64,000 nucleotides of DNA, from positions 21,984,001 through 22,048,000 of the forward strand of contig JAPQWV010000012.1 of NCBI GenBank assembly GCA_027422505.1. Reading direction: 5' to 3'. Both the position numbers and the translations under genes were made by a program. Position 1 is the stretch's first letter, and each line of letters opens with the position of its first letter. The notes beneath the pieces are model-generated. The model did no database searches. It was not told the origin of the DNA and saw nothing but the letters and a program-made list of their open reading frames with translations. This document shows, piece after piece, positions 43,003-53,951 of the stretch. The stretch is from Craterostigma plantagineum (Eukaryota; Streptophyta; Magnoliopsida; Lamiales; Linderniaceae).

Positions 43003-46000
43003 ATGGGTGCAGGTTTTTCCCAAGCATTCCCCTGCTTCAACCCGAGCGTCGCTGCAGGTTCGGACCAGTTCGGAGCCCGACCCGCCGGGTCCGAACCGGA
43101 CCCGTTAATTGCCGCTACCTCGAACGACGAGACGTTAGGTCACTCTTTTTGCTACGTCCGATCTTCGGCTCGTTTCGTATCGCCGGTTCAGTCCGACCGC
43201 TTCGACCTGTCGCCGAACCAGTCGCTGAGGTTTGATAATCCGGCGAAGCCCAGCCACAATCCGCCCGAGACTGGGTTCCGAGCCATCTCCGGCTCCTATG
43301 TGGGCGCCAACACCTCCACGCCTATTACAGTTCCCCAATTTCAGGATATATTTGACGATGGTAGCAACGCTAATGCTGGTATCGGAAATAGTGGTGTTAA
43401 GGGTTTCGTGGGAGGTCCCTATAGGGGTAATAGTGCAAATGTGACGTTGGATGGGTTTGAGAGTACTGCATCTTTCACTGCTTTGCCCTTGCAGAGACTG
43501 CCACGTGGCAGTGAGGGTCCCTCGGGCCCACTGGAGAGGGCATTCTTTATGTCGGGACCTATAGAACGTGGCGCAATGTCGGGTCCTTTGGTAAGTATTG
43601 GTGAGAATAATAATGCTAGTGATGGTAGCGTGCCATTCTCAGCTCCTTTAGGGGGTATGTACATGAAAAAGAAGAGGAGGAAGAAGAGCCTCTCTGGAAT
43701 TAAAAAGGCGTTATATAGGAATTTCTCAGTTGTGCCTGTGAGGAGCTTTATCGGTGGAGGCGGTAAAAGGGAAATCAGGACTTTAGATGAAGGCGGTGTT
43801 ATCGAAGAAAACAAGGTTTTGGAGTGTGAAAGTAACGTGCAATGGGCGTTGGGTAAGGCTGGAGAAGATAGGGTGCACGTGGTCGTATCAGAAGAATTGG
43901 GCTGGCTTTTCGTGGGAATATATGATGGGTTCAATGGTCCTGATGCACCCGAGTTCTTGATGAGCCATCTGTATAAGGCCATGTATCGTGAATTGGAGGG
44001 CTTGTTTTGGGATACGGAGAGCAATTGTGGTGGTTGTGTTGAATCATCAGAGAACCAAAAGGATATGGCTGAAGACGTTGGTTCAGCTAGAGAAGGTGAG
44101 ATAACTCAAGAACAAGCTAACAGAGCCATTGCTGGGGTGGACCAGACTGAGGTTAAGAGGCGGAGATTGTGGGAATACTTAGTCGAGGACGAAACAGAAG
44201 ATGGGCTCGACTTATCTGGCTCTGACAGATTTGCGTTCTCCGTCAATGACGCATTAAATGTAAACAATGCAGGTTCCCATACGAGTAGGTCTCTTCTACT
44301 CTCAAAGCTAAAACAGGGACTCTCGAGTAGGAACAATAAGGATAAAGAGCCTAGCACATCCTTTCCTTGGAAATTTTGGCTCGAGGGGAAACGAAAAACA
44401 GACAATGGACCTAATGATGGTATTTTACAAGAAGATAGAGAACACAATGATTGTAATGTTATTGTTAATACAACAAATGCTAAGAAGAGAAGAGAGGGAT
44501 CGGTAGATCATGAATCAGTCCTAAATGCAATGGCTAGAGCCCTACAAGCAACCGAGAGAGGTTATCTTGACATGACTGATAGCCTTCTCGACCAATACAC
44601 TGAGCTTGCGTTGATGGGCTCGTGCTTGCTCGTCGTGTTGATGAGAGACGAAGACGTTTATGTGATGAATCTTGGGGATAGTCGAGCCATTGTGGCACAG
44701 TGTGAGCAACCTGAAGAGGTTAGCTCTAGCACAGAAGTTCGAACGTGTGCGCATGGTAGATCTAAGAGTGAGGGAATTGTTGTGGAAGATCGCATTGATA
44801 CCAACGAAGGCTTCAGTAATGGGGTTTATGAAGCTCGTACACGTGGATTTACATCATTGAATGCTTTGCAATTGTCTACTGACCATAGCACGAGCATCGA
44901 AGAGGTATTATTTCTCTAGCCCTACTATTTTGTGTTCCATGTTGACGTCATTAACTCAGTATGTAGATGGATATTGGTAGCTAATTTTTGTTGGTATCTG
45001 TGTCATGATGTGCAACTTGTCGGTATGTTGTATCTGAAACTTGCTGATTGGTGGTTCATAATTGGATTCAAACAATCAATGGTTGCATATGGATCCCGCT
45101 TGCCATTTCCAGCTAGCCCATTATAGTAAGAGGAAAATCAGACTTTCGACATAATAAGAGAGCATCTTGTACTATGTTTGGTTAGTTGGTCTGGGAGAAG
45201 AAAATCTTGAACATTTTCTGTGACTTGGGAAGCGAAGAAATTTTGTAGAAGTGACGTATAACTTATTGTTTCATTATGGTCCTATAACTTATTATCTACA
45301 AACTTTTTCTTCACCAAGTTTCCATACCTTTGAGCAAATGCGGCCAGAGTAGGCAATTTATATAGACGTTTTTGGTTTTTCAGGAAATCACTAGAATCAA
45401 GAACGAGCACCCAGATGACAGTAATTGCATCGTTAATGACAGAGTCAAAGGTCGTCTAAAAGTCACTCGTGCATTTGGCGCTGGATTTCTCAAACAGGTG
45501 TGTGCAACAAACTACAGTTTTGAGTATGCTGTAACTTTGTTTTTCCGTGGTATTGAGCTCGGGCACATCCTTGTAGTTGATACCGTCTATATAAGATTTA
45601 AATAAAAATTAGGGATAAACATTATTTGTTCTCTCTTGGTTTGAGTTCACACATCATATCTCCACAGCGTAAAATGAACGATGCCTTGTTCGGTGTGTTC
45701 CGTAACGACTACATTGGAAATGTGCCGTACATATCTTCTTCTCCTTCTCTTCGCCACCACAGACTAAGTCCCCGAGATCAGTTCTTGGTCCTCTCATCAG
45801 ATGGATTGTATCAGTACTTTGATAATCAAGAGGTTGTTTCTCAAGTCCTCAATTTTATGGACAAGTTTCCCGAAGGTGATCCCGCCCAGCATCTTATTGA
45901 GGAGCTTCTAACCCGTGCTGCAAGAAAAGCTGGTAAGCTTTTATTCCCTGCTGTATCTATAATATGCATCAATCTATGTATCTATCATTTAGTGTGATAA

Positions 46001-46180
46001 TTACTACACGCCTCACAAATGGCAATTTGAGCAATTATGGATTCGACGTTTTTAGGGATGGATTTTCACGAGCTTTTGGACATACCACAAGGAGACCGCC
46101 GTAAATACCATGATGATGTTACTGTGATGGTGGTGTCTCTTGAAGGAAGAATATGGAAATCGTCGGGGAAATACCTGTAA
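43003..46180 (+). CDS. PP2C phosphatase, POLTERGEIST-like (PLL1 type), copy B
   Basis: Four exons (43003-44904, 45384-45497, 45668-45932, 46056-46180) encode 801 residues. Exons 2, 3 and 4 have the same lengths as in copy A (114, 265 and 125 bp), and the proteins are closely similar throughout, so A and B are tandem duplicates. The N-terminus [19 protein letters not shown] keeps the acylation signals. PP2C motifs [57 protein letters not shown] and [13 protein letters not shown] are intact. Copy B has longer inserts in the loop after NLGDSRAI (a [12 protein letters not shown] stretch) and before LPWKF-type [10 protein letters not shown]. Its upstream region has been split by the 5.8-kb MULE, so its expression may differ from copy A. 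Confidence 0.93.
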
Positions 46181-46991
46181 TAAAAGCTCGAAGCGATTCG
46201 AATGGAACCATCCGCAAAATGGAAATCTACCTACTTTCGTTGGCAAGTGAAGATGCAGAATGTTGCTCAAAGCTTGACCAAAAGGTGAAATCTGAATTTT
46301 GTAGCTTGTTGTAGACAGACTTCTTTTAGGCAAGAGGAGAAGGGGAGAAAAAGACATGAAAAATTGGTTTTTTTTTTTTTTTTCTTTTGTTCGTGGGGGA
46401 AAAGAGAAACTCTTCTCATACTTTTTTTAGTTGAGCTTTAATTTCTTATTGGGTTATCAAACATTTCATCACCATCACCACCACAATCAACACCTGTAGG
46501 CCTTTATTACCATTTTGGGCCAAAATATGTGATTTTCATAAACAGGTGATTTTAGTAAATAGGTCATTATTCGGCCCCATAGCCCATATTCAGCGTACGA
46601 TTTTTTAGTTGCGGGCCTTCGGCCCATACACCGCATCGTATTTTTGTGTTGTGGGCCTACGGCCCACATACAGTATCGTATTTTTGAAATGCGGGTCTTC
46701 GGCCGATATACAGCGTAGGATTGGGCTTTTAGTAAGTTACACTGAGCCCATATATAGACCCTTACAACCATATTTGGGCTTCTAGAATTAGGTTAATTTG
46801 GGCCCAGATGTGGGCCTTCACGAGCCAATTTGGGCTGTGAATTTAGGTCTTGATAAATTCGGCTTGTAATAAATGAGTTATTAGTGTCTGAATTTCCGAT
46901 GCCTTTCATCGTCGTCGAACAGTCTTCCGGCGAAATTTCCTGCTGGGGACTTGCGAATTGGTGAAGAGTGAAGTTCTTTTCTCTTTTCACA
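46181..46991 (+). promoter_or_regulatory. PUR4 promoter with repeated TGGGCC/T motifs
   Basis: After the copy B 3' untranslated region (to about 46480), the 500 bp before PUR4 contain many GGGCC, GGCCCA and GGGCT words. They include three tandem units of about 46-50 bp (46590-46735), each with a hairpin core of the type GGGCCTTCGGCCC. TGGGCC/T is the site II element bound by TCP factors in promoters of growth and housekeeping genes, which fits a purine-synthesis enzyme. The tandem units can also form stem-loops. Confidence 0.6.
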
Positions 46992-49900
46992 ATGGGAGTT
47001 TCTTTAGAGGTTTCGGCAGCTGAGTTTTTGCAAGTACGTTCTACTTCCTCTTGCCATTGTTAATTTTATCAATTTGCGTATGCTCATATGCAGAGATTTA
47101 TCGATGGATATATTTGCTATCGTTACAGGGTTCTCATAGGCAAAAACTAGCTTTGCCTCGGCATTCTATTAAGCAAACTAAACGCCTACTTTGGGGCGTA
47201 CTGTCCAAAACCTCGTCGGCGGCGGCCAGGATTTCACGGGGAGGGGTTAAACTTAGGGCAGTCGAAGTCAAAGCGGTGGTTTCAGTAAACAGCGAATCAA
47301 CGCCTTCTCTCACGAATGTTGCAGACAAGGTGATTCATTTTTATCGTCTTCCTCTGCTTCCAGAAAGTGCAGCAGCTGAGCTTCTCAAATCAGTTCAGAC
47401 GAAAGTCTCAAATCAAATAATTGGGCTGAAGACAGAGCAGTGCTTTAACATTGGGGTTGATGGTGTTCTTTCCGAGGAAAAGCTCTCTGAACTTAAGTGG
47501 ATATTGGGAGAAACTTACGAACCTGAGAATCTTGGGACGTTAAGTTTTCTTGAGAAAGAAAAAGAACAAAACATTGTCGTGATAGAAGTAGGTCCAAGGT
47601 TGTCCTTCACCACTGCGTGGTCCACGAATGCTGTCTCAATCTGTCGAGCATGCGGTTTAGATGAGATCAGTAGGTTGGAGAGGTCAAGGCGATACCTTTT
47701 GTATCTGACTCCTGGAAGTTCATTGTCAGAGGATCAAATTACTGAATTTGCTGCCCTAGTACATGATCGAATGACCGAGTGTGTTTACACTCAGAAGCTT
47801 ACATCTTTTGAGACGAGTTTGCACCCTGAGGAAGTTCGCTTCATACCAGTGATGGAGAGAGGTAGAAAAGCATTAGAGCAAATAAATGAGGAAATGGGTT
47901 TGGCATTTGACGAGCAAGATTTGCGGTACTATACCAAACTCTTCATGGAAGACATCAAAAGAAATCCCACAAATGTAGAGTTGTTCGACATTGCTCAGTC
48001 TAACAGTGAACACAGTAGACACTGGTTCTTCACCGGCAAGATTGTTATAGATGGTCAGCCCATGGATAGAACTCTCATGCAAATTGTTAAGAGCACATTA
48101 CGAGCGAATCCTAACAATTCAGTTATTGGGTTCAAGGATAACTCCAGCGCCATCAAAGGTTTTCTTGTGAGTCATCTAAGACCCGTTAAACCAGGTTTGA
48201 CATCTCCGTTGGACATAAGTGCCCATGATCTTGATATACTATTTACTGCTGAGACTCACAACTTTCCATGTGCTGTGGCTCCATACCCTGGAGCTGAAAC
48301 TGGTGCTGGAGGCAGGATTAGGGATACTCATGCCACAGGTCGAGGGTCGTTTGTTGTTGCATCCACGGCTGGTTATTGTGTGGGGAATCTCAATATTGAA
48401 GGCTCATATGCTCCTTGGGAAGATCCCTCTTTTACATACCCCCCAAACTTAGCTTCTCCACTTCAAATCCTCATTGATGCTAGTAATGGTGCATCGGACT
48501 ATGGGAACAAATTCGGGGAGCCCTTGATTCAGGGATACACTAGAACTTTTGGAATGAGGCTTCCCAATGGTGAAAGACGAGAATGGTTGAAACCCATTAT
48601 GTTTAGTGGAGGCATAGGACAGATCGATCATACCCATATAACAAAAGGGGAACCTGAGCTTGGGATGCTGGTTGTGAAAATTGGTGGGCCTGCTTATCGT
48701 ATAGGCATGGGCGGTGGTGCTGCGTCGAGCATGGTCAGTGGCCAAAACGATGCTGAGCTGGACTTTAATGCCGTGCAGCGTGGAGATGCGGAAATGGCTC
48801 AGAAACTGTACCGAGTTGTTCGTGCTTGTGTTGAAATGGCTGAAAACAATCCTATCATCAGCATCCATGATCAAGGTGCTGGTGGAAACTGTAACGTTGT
48901 TAAGGAAATAATTTATCCGAAAGGTGCGACAATTGATATTAGGGCAGTTGTGGTGGGCGACTACACAATGTCTGTCTTGGAGATTTGGGGGGCAGAGTAC
49001 CAAGAGCAAGATGCAATCTTGGTCAAGCCCGAAAGCCACGAGTTACTCCGATCCATTTGCAAGAGAGAGAGAGTTTCGATGGCTGTTATTGGGACGATTA
49101 GCGGTGAAGGGAAGATTGTCTTGGTGGATGGTTTGGCTATAGAGAAATCCAAATCGAGTGGTGTTTCGCCACCATTGCCTGCTGTTGATCTCGAGCTTGA
49201 AAAGGTTCTAGGTGACATGCCTCAAAAGACTTTCGAATTCCACCGTGTTGTCAGTCCTAAGGAGCCGTTTGATATTGCTCCTGGGATAACTGTAATGGAA
49301 TCCCTGAAAAGGGTTCTGAGACTACCATCGGTTGCTTCTAAGCGTTTTCTTACAACAAAGGTGGATCGCTGTGTTACGGGTCTTGTAGCCCAGCAGCAAA
49401 CAGTGGGACCTCTGCAGATCACTCTCTCTGACGTTGCTGTGATTGCTCAGACTTACACAGACATCACGGGCGGTGCGTGTTCGATTGGTGAACAGCCCAT
49501 GAAAGGTCTTTTGGACCCAAAGGCTATGGCTCGATTAGCTGTTGGTGAAGCTCTAACTAATCTCATATGGGCTCGAGTGACTTCACTTTCTGACGTGAAA
49601 GCCAGTGGCAATTGGATGTATGCTGCTAAGCTCGATGGTGAAGGAGCTGACATGTACGATGCTGCAATAGCTCTCTCAGAAGCCATGATCGAGCTTGGAA
49701 TTGCTATTGATGGTGGAAAAGATAGTCTCTCCATGGCAGCTCATGCATCTGACGAAGTTGTCAAAGCTCCTGGGAATTTAGTGATCAGTACTTACGTGAC
49801 TTGTCCTGACATTACTAAGACCGTGACGCCAGACCTTAAACTCGGTAATGACGGTCTACTCCTTCACATTGACCTTGCTAAGGGAAAGAGGCGGCTTGGC

Positions 49901-51346
49901 GGGTCTGCGCTGGCCCAAGTTTTCGATCAAGTTGGGGACGAGTGTCCTGATCTTGAAGATGTCCCTTACTTCAAACTAGTTTTTAACACCGTGCAAGAAC
50001 TGCTCGAGGAAGAACGTATTTCGGCTGGGCATGATGTCAGTGATGGAGGGTTGTTGGTATGTGCCCTTGAGATGGCATTTGCTGGGAATTGTGGCATTCG
50101 ATTTAACTTAGCATCACCTGGGAATTCGAGTGTTTTTCATACGCTGTTTGCTGAGGAGCTTGGTCTGATCCTCGAAGTTTGTAGAAAGGATAAAGACAAG
50201 GTGCTGTCAATGCTCTCAGACCGTGGAGTATCAGCAGAAATCATCGGTGAGGTCACAGCCTCACCAGTGATCGAGCTTACGATCGACGGCACCACTCATT
50301 TAACAGAGGAAACTACTGTACTGAGAGACCTATGGGAAGAAACAAGCTTTGAGCTCGAGAAATTCCAAAGACTTGCTTCTTGCGTGGAGCTTGAAAAGCA
50401 AGGTCTGAAGAATAGACACGAACCCTCATGGAAGCTCTCTTTCGCCCCAACATACACAGATCTGAGATACTTGAAGTCAACTTCCAAACCTAAGGTTGCT
50501 GTAATTCGCGAGGAAGGAAGCAATGGCGACAGAGAGATGTCAGCTGCTTTCTATGCCTCAGGCTTCGAGCCTTGGGACATCACAATGTCTGACCTATTAA
50601 ACGGATCCATCTCATTACATCAATTCCGAGGTATTGCCTTTGTCGGAGGATTCAGCTACGCAGATGTTCTAGACTCTGCAAAGGGTTGGGCTGCCTCGAT
50701 AAGGTTCAACAAGCCATTATTGAACCAATTCCAAGAATTCTACGACCGACCCGACACTTTCAGCCTGGGAGTCTGCAATGGGTGCCAGCTCATGGCCCTT
50801 TTGGGGTGGGTCCCGGGCCCCGGGGCGGGGCGGGTCACGGGCGACCCGTCGCAGCCCAGGTTCGTACACAATGAATCGGGGAGATTCGAGTGCAGATTCA
50901 CCAGCGTGAGGATAGAGGAGTCGCCTGCTCTGATGCTCAAAGGCATGGAGGGCAGTACTTTGGGTGTTTGGGCAGCTCATGGAGAGGGGAGAGCTTATTT
51001 CCCAGATGGTCAAGTTTTTGATGAAGTTATTACGTCTAATTTGGCCCCTGTAAGGTACTGCGATGACGATGGGGAAGTAACTGAGACGTACCCTTTTAAC
51101 GTGAATGGATCTCCTTTGGGGGTGGCGGCTCTTTGTTCCCCGGACGGGAGACACCTGGCGTTGATGCCTCATCCCGAGAGATGCTTCTTGATGTGGCAGT
51201 TTCCGTGGTATCCTAAGACGTGGAATGTGGACAGGAGTGGTCCGAGCCCGTGGTTAAGGATGTTCCAAAACGCAAGGGACTGGTGTTCCAATTTTGACGA
51301 GGTAGCAGATGGAAACAACTTTTCCGTTTTTGAATTGATGCGCTGA
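46992..51346 (+). CDS. PUR4: Phosphoribosylformylglycinamidine synthase (FGAM synthase)
   Basis: Two exons: 46992-47033 (MGVSLEVSAAEFLQ) and 47129-51346, joined by a 95-bp intron, giving 1,419 residues, as in plant PUR4. The N-terminal about 70 residues are basic and Ser-rich, consistent with plastid and/or mitochondrial import. The enzyme converts FGAR, glutamine and ATP to FGAM, the fourth step of purine synthesis. Visible signatures: NSEHSRHWFF, DILFTAETHNFPCAVAPYPG, GAGGRIRDTHATGRGS, GPAYRIGMGGGAASSM and HDQGAGGNCNVVKEI in the synthase part. A glutamine amidotransferase domain occupies the C-terminal part, with catalytic Cys in SLGVCNGCQLMALLGW (about 1227) and the His/Glu of LMPHPERCFL (about 1359). 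No frame breaks. A donor-like GAG/GTAGCA near 51300 and a TTTTGCAG acceptor at 51376 could give an alternative C-terminus. Confidence 0.97.
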
Positions 51347-51794
51347 TTTACTTTTATTGTTGTTTTTTTTTGCAGGCTTGAAGGACGGATGTATCAGTAT
51401 GACCAGCTAAGTTTCTGTTAAGATTATATTTATACAGTCGAGATCATTTCGCGCGTTAAGGTTTTTTTTTTTTTTTTTTGGTTTCGGCTTCTTTTTATAT
51501 GTTTCCGTTGGACGATTATGAGTTCGGAATCACATATGACGATTACACAGACAAATATAAATAAATGTTTCGTTTTTGTTTTATATTAAGCACTTGAATT
51601 CTGTATTATTAAGCTTTAGAATAACCTGTGGCTTTTCTAGAGCTGCTTGCGTTCCCACTGTGGTTTGTTGATATGAGTTTCACTCCGTAAAATTTTTGTA
51701 CTTCGTAAACGGTAACGGCATGCTACTCCAATCCGTTCTCTTGTGTTTGTTCCTCGATTGTAAGATCTTTTCTTTCTTCGCTTCAAGTATCAAC
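51347..51794. other. 3' flank of PUR4, no gene
   Basis: Contains the PUR4 3' untranslated region, T-runs and AT-rich sequence up to the point where similarity to PP2C copy B begins. Confidence 0.5.
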
Positions 51795-51970
51795 GATTGT
51801 ATCAGTACTTTGATAATCAAGAGGTTGTTTCTCAAGTCCTCAATTTTATGGACAAGTTTCCCGAAGGCGATCCCGCCCAGCATCTTATTGAGGAGCTTCT
51901 AAACCGTGCTGCAAGAAAAGCTGGTATCTATAACATGCATCAAATCTATCTATCATTTAGTGTGATACTT
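51795..51970 (+). pseudogene. PP2C fragment, partial third copy derived from copy B
   Basis: The last 130 bp of PP2C exon 3 ([41 protein letters not shown]) plus about 40 bp of the following intron, nearly identical to copy B at 45808-45995 (two or three differences in the coding part, plus an 18-bp gap after the donor). Neither earlier nor later exons follow. It lies on the far side of PUR4, about 6 kb from its source. The donor is changed from GTAAGC to GTATCT. It cannot encode a phosphatase. Confidence 0.93.
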
Positions 51971-52797
51971 TTTTTTTTCGAAACGATAGGTTGTATTAAT
52001 AACACACGTACAGAGCTGAATAGCCCAAGGGGTCTCACCGGTACATCGTCAACCGGGAGAACAAAGGCTCACAAAAGAGCACAACACAATCCCACAAGGG
52101 AAACAAACCCTCCCACATGGGGAGAAAAAGAGTCCACAAAGGGACAAAAATCGACAGAAAACAATACTCATAATCTACAACCAAGAACTACAGAACCTAT
52201 AACAGAAAAAAGCTATTAAGCAAAATCTGCGATACTCTTCACTTTAACCTGGTCTTCGACTTATAGGTTCTGTCCACGTCGAACTCAAGGCTCCACAAGG
52301 GAGAAAATACTCCCGACCCTCGGGTCAGGAGAGCCAGAGTCCCACTTCGGGAGACTCAAGGCAAGGACTGTGATGCGAGGACGTGGCATGCGAGGCTGCC
52401 GCAAGTGGGGAGGCGACGGCGAGCGGGCTGCGCGAGACTGGAAGGTGGGGAAACAGCGAGCGGGTTGTGGCAGCAGAGGAGGCGGTGACTGCGACAGCTG
52501 ATAGGAGGTGGGTCAGCGGCGGGGGAAGGGGGTTTGGCGGTGACGCAGCAGTCTGGGAGGCGGCGTGCGGGAGGTGGCAGCGGCGGCAGGTGAGGAGGCG
52601 CGGCCGGCGGTGGGCGGAGGTGGTCGATTTTTTTTTTTTTTAAAATGAAAACAGAAACAAGAATATATCAAAACAGAACAGAAGGCTCCCCCTACCTCCA
52701 TTAATGGAGGAGGGGGAGGAAGGTGGAGCAGTTTGGTGGTGACGGCGGAGCAGTTTGGAAGGTGGAACAGAAGGCTCCCCCTGCCTCCCCCTACCTC
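51971..52797 (-). mobile_element. Insertion with poly(T) edge and 16-17 bp target duplication
   Basis: The sequence CATTTAGTGTGATACTT occurs at 51954-51970 and again at 52798-52814, on both sides of an 827-bp segment. The segment starts with a T-run (poly(A) on the minus strand), followed by TCGAAACGATAGG. A target duplication of this length and a terminal A-run are marks of target-primed reverse transcription, so it is probably the 3' end of a non-LTR element or a retrocopy in minus orientation. Inside are a GC-rich stretch (52370-52625), a second T-run at 52627-52640 and a repeated CTCCCCCTACCTCCAT phrase. No recognisable reverse transcriptase is present. Confidence 0.7.
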
Positions 52798-52826
52798 CAT
52801 TTAGTGTGATACTTGAAAATGATGAT

Positions 52827-53640
52827 TTGAGAGAATTCTATTCTATTGAGGGTACAATATATAATAGTTTACACCAACACTCCTTCCCTAAAATATGGAA
52901 TAAATCATTCCCTAAAATATGGAATAAAATCAGCTAACATTACACCCTAATTTCAGCAACACTAAAGCTTCAATTTATGGAACAAAAACAGGAAATAATA
53001 AAATAATATTTTGACACTCCCCCTCAAGCTGGTTTAAAGATATCTTTCATTCCCAACTTGCATACAGACCATTCAAACTGTTTTTTGTGTAGTCCCTTTG
53101 TTAGTATGTCGGCTACTTGCTTCTTCGTAGGAATATAGTTCACACAAATAACGCCGTTGTCTATTTTTTTTTTATGAAGTGCCTGTCAACCTCCACATGC
53201 TTTGTGCGACCGTGAAGTACTGGATTGAGCAATTGAGATTGCTGCTTTGTTATCACAATGCATTTTTATTGGCCCTGATACTGAAATCTTCAACACCAGT
53301 AATAATCTTTGATCCACAAAACTTCACAAAATCCTTGTGCTAGGGATCTGAACTCAGCCTCCGCGCTGCTTCGAGCTACCACATTCTGCTTCTTGCTGCG
53401 CCATGTGACTAAATTACCTCATACAAAAGAGCAATTTCCTGAAGTAGACCTTCTATCAATTGGATTTCCAGCCCAGTCTGCATCAGTATAAGCTTCAACT
53501 TGCATATGTCCCTTACGACTAAATAGAAGACCTTTCCCGGGAGTGCCCTTAAGATATCTCAAGATCCGATAGACTGCTTCGAAGTGTTCAAGTCCTGGTG
53601 AGTGCATGTGTAAATCCAGATTATCCAAGAACACTTCAAC
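52827..53640 (-). mobile_element. Copia fragment: RNase H end and 3' LTR
   Basis: Minus strand 53634-53419 encodes the copia RNase H start (HSPGLEHFEAVYRILRYLKG, EAYTDADWAG, DRRSTSGNC). Decayed RNase H remnants continue to about 53060 (the plus strand reads complement of [15 protein letters not shown] words). A purine tract AGCTTGAGGGGGAG then precedes an LTR that begins TGTCAAAATATTATT at 53016 and runs left to about 52827, with a duplicated CCCTAAAATATGGAATAAA phrase. Gag, integrase and most of reverse transcriptase are missing, cut off near 53640 next to the LTR of another element. Confidence 0.82.
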
Positions 53641-53686
53641 AGATTAAACCTTCGTAATATGTGAATAGTTTACTTTTGAGGTTTAG

Positions 53687-53903
53687 TGTTGAGTACGTGA
53701 GATTTTAGCAAAATGGAAACTTACATTAATGAAGTTAGGGTTTAAGCTTAAATACCTTGTGAGGTATTTAAGCCCATTGGGCCCCTAACAAGCCCATTAC
53801 AACTACAACCCAAATACATAAATAGAACATCTATAAAATACATAGAAAAGAAATTACAAGACTTAGAATTAATATTTTGGACACTTCTAAAATATTCCTA
53901 ACA
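53687..53903 (-). repeat. Probable 3' LTR of the large copia element
   Basis: On the minus strand it starts TGTTAGGAATATTTTAGAAG directly after the tract TTAGGGGGAGAA and ends CTCAACA. It contains GGGCCCAATGGGCTT and a TATTTATGTATT stretch. No second copy is present in the window, as expected if the 5' LTR is beyond the edge. Confidence 0.65.
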
Positions 53904-53951
53904 TTCTCCCCCTAAGTGTCCAAATTACAATCGAGCAAATAAACTAAGTCT

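Noticed and set aside
47051..47128. ATG at 47051 as start of the PUR4 protein
   Set aside because: The 26 codons before GSHRQK lie in the intron. A short first exon at 46992-47033 with a GT donor and a TACAG acceptor gives a better N-terminus.
52383..52643. 86-codon plus-strand frame in GC-rich segment
   Set aside because: Composition artefact inside the poly(T)-edged insertion; no motif and it runs into a T-run.
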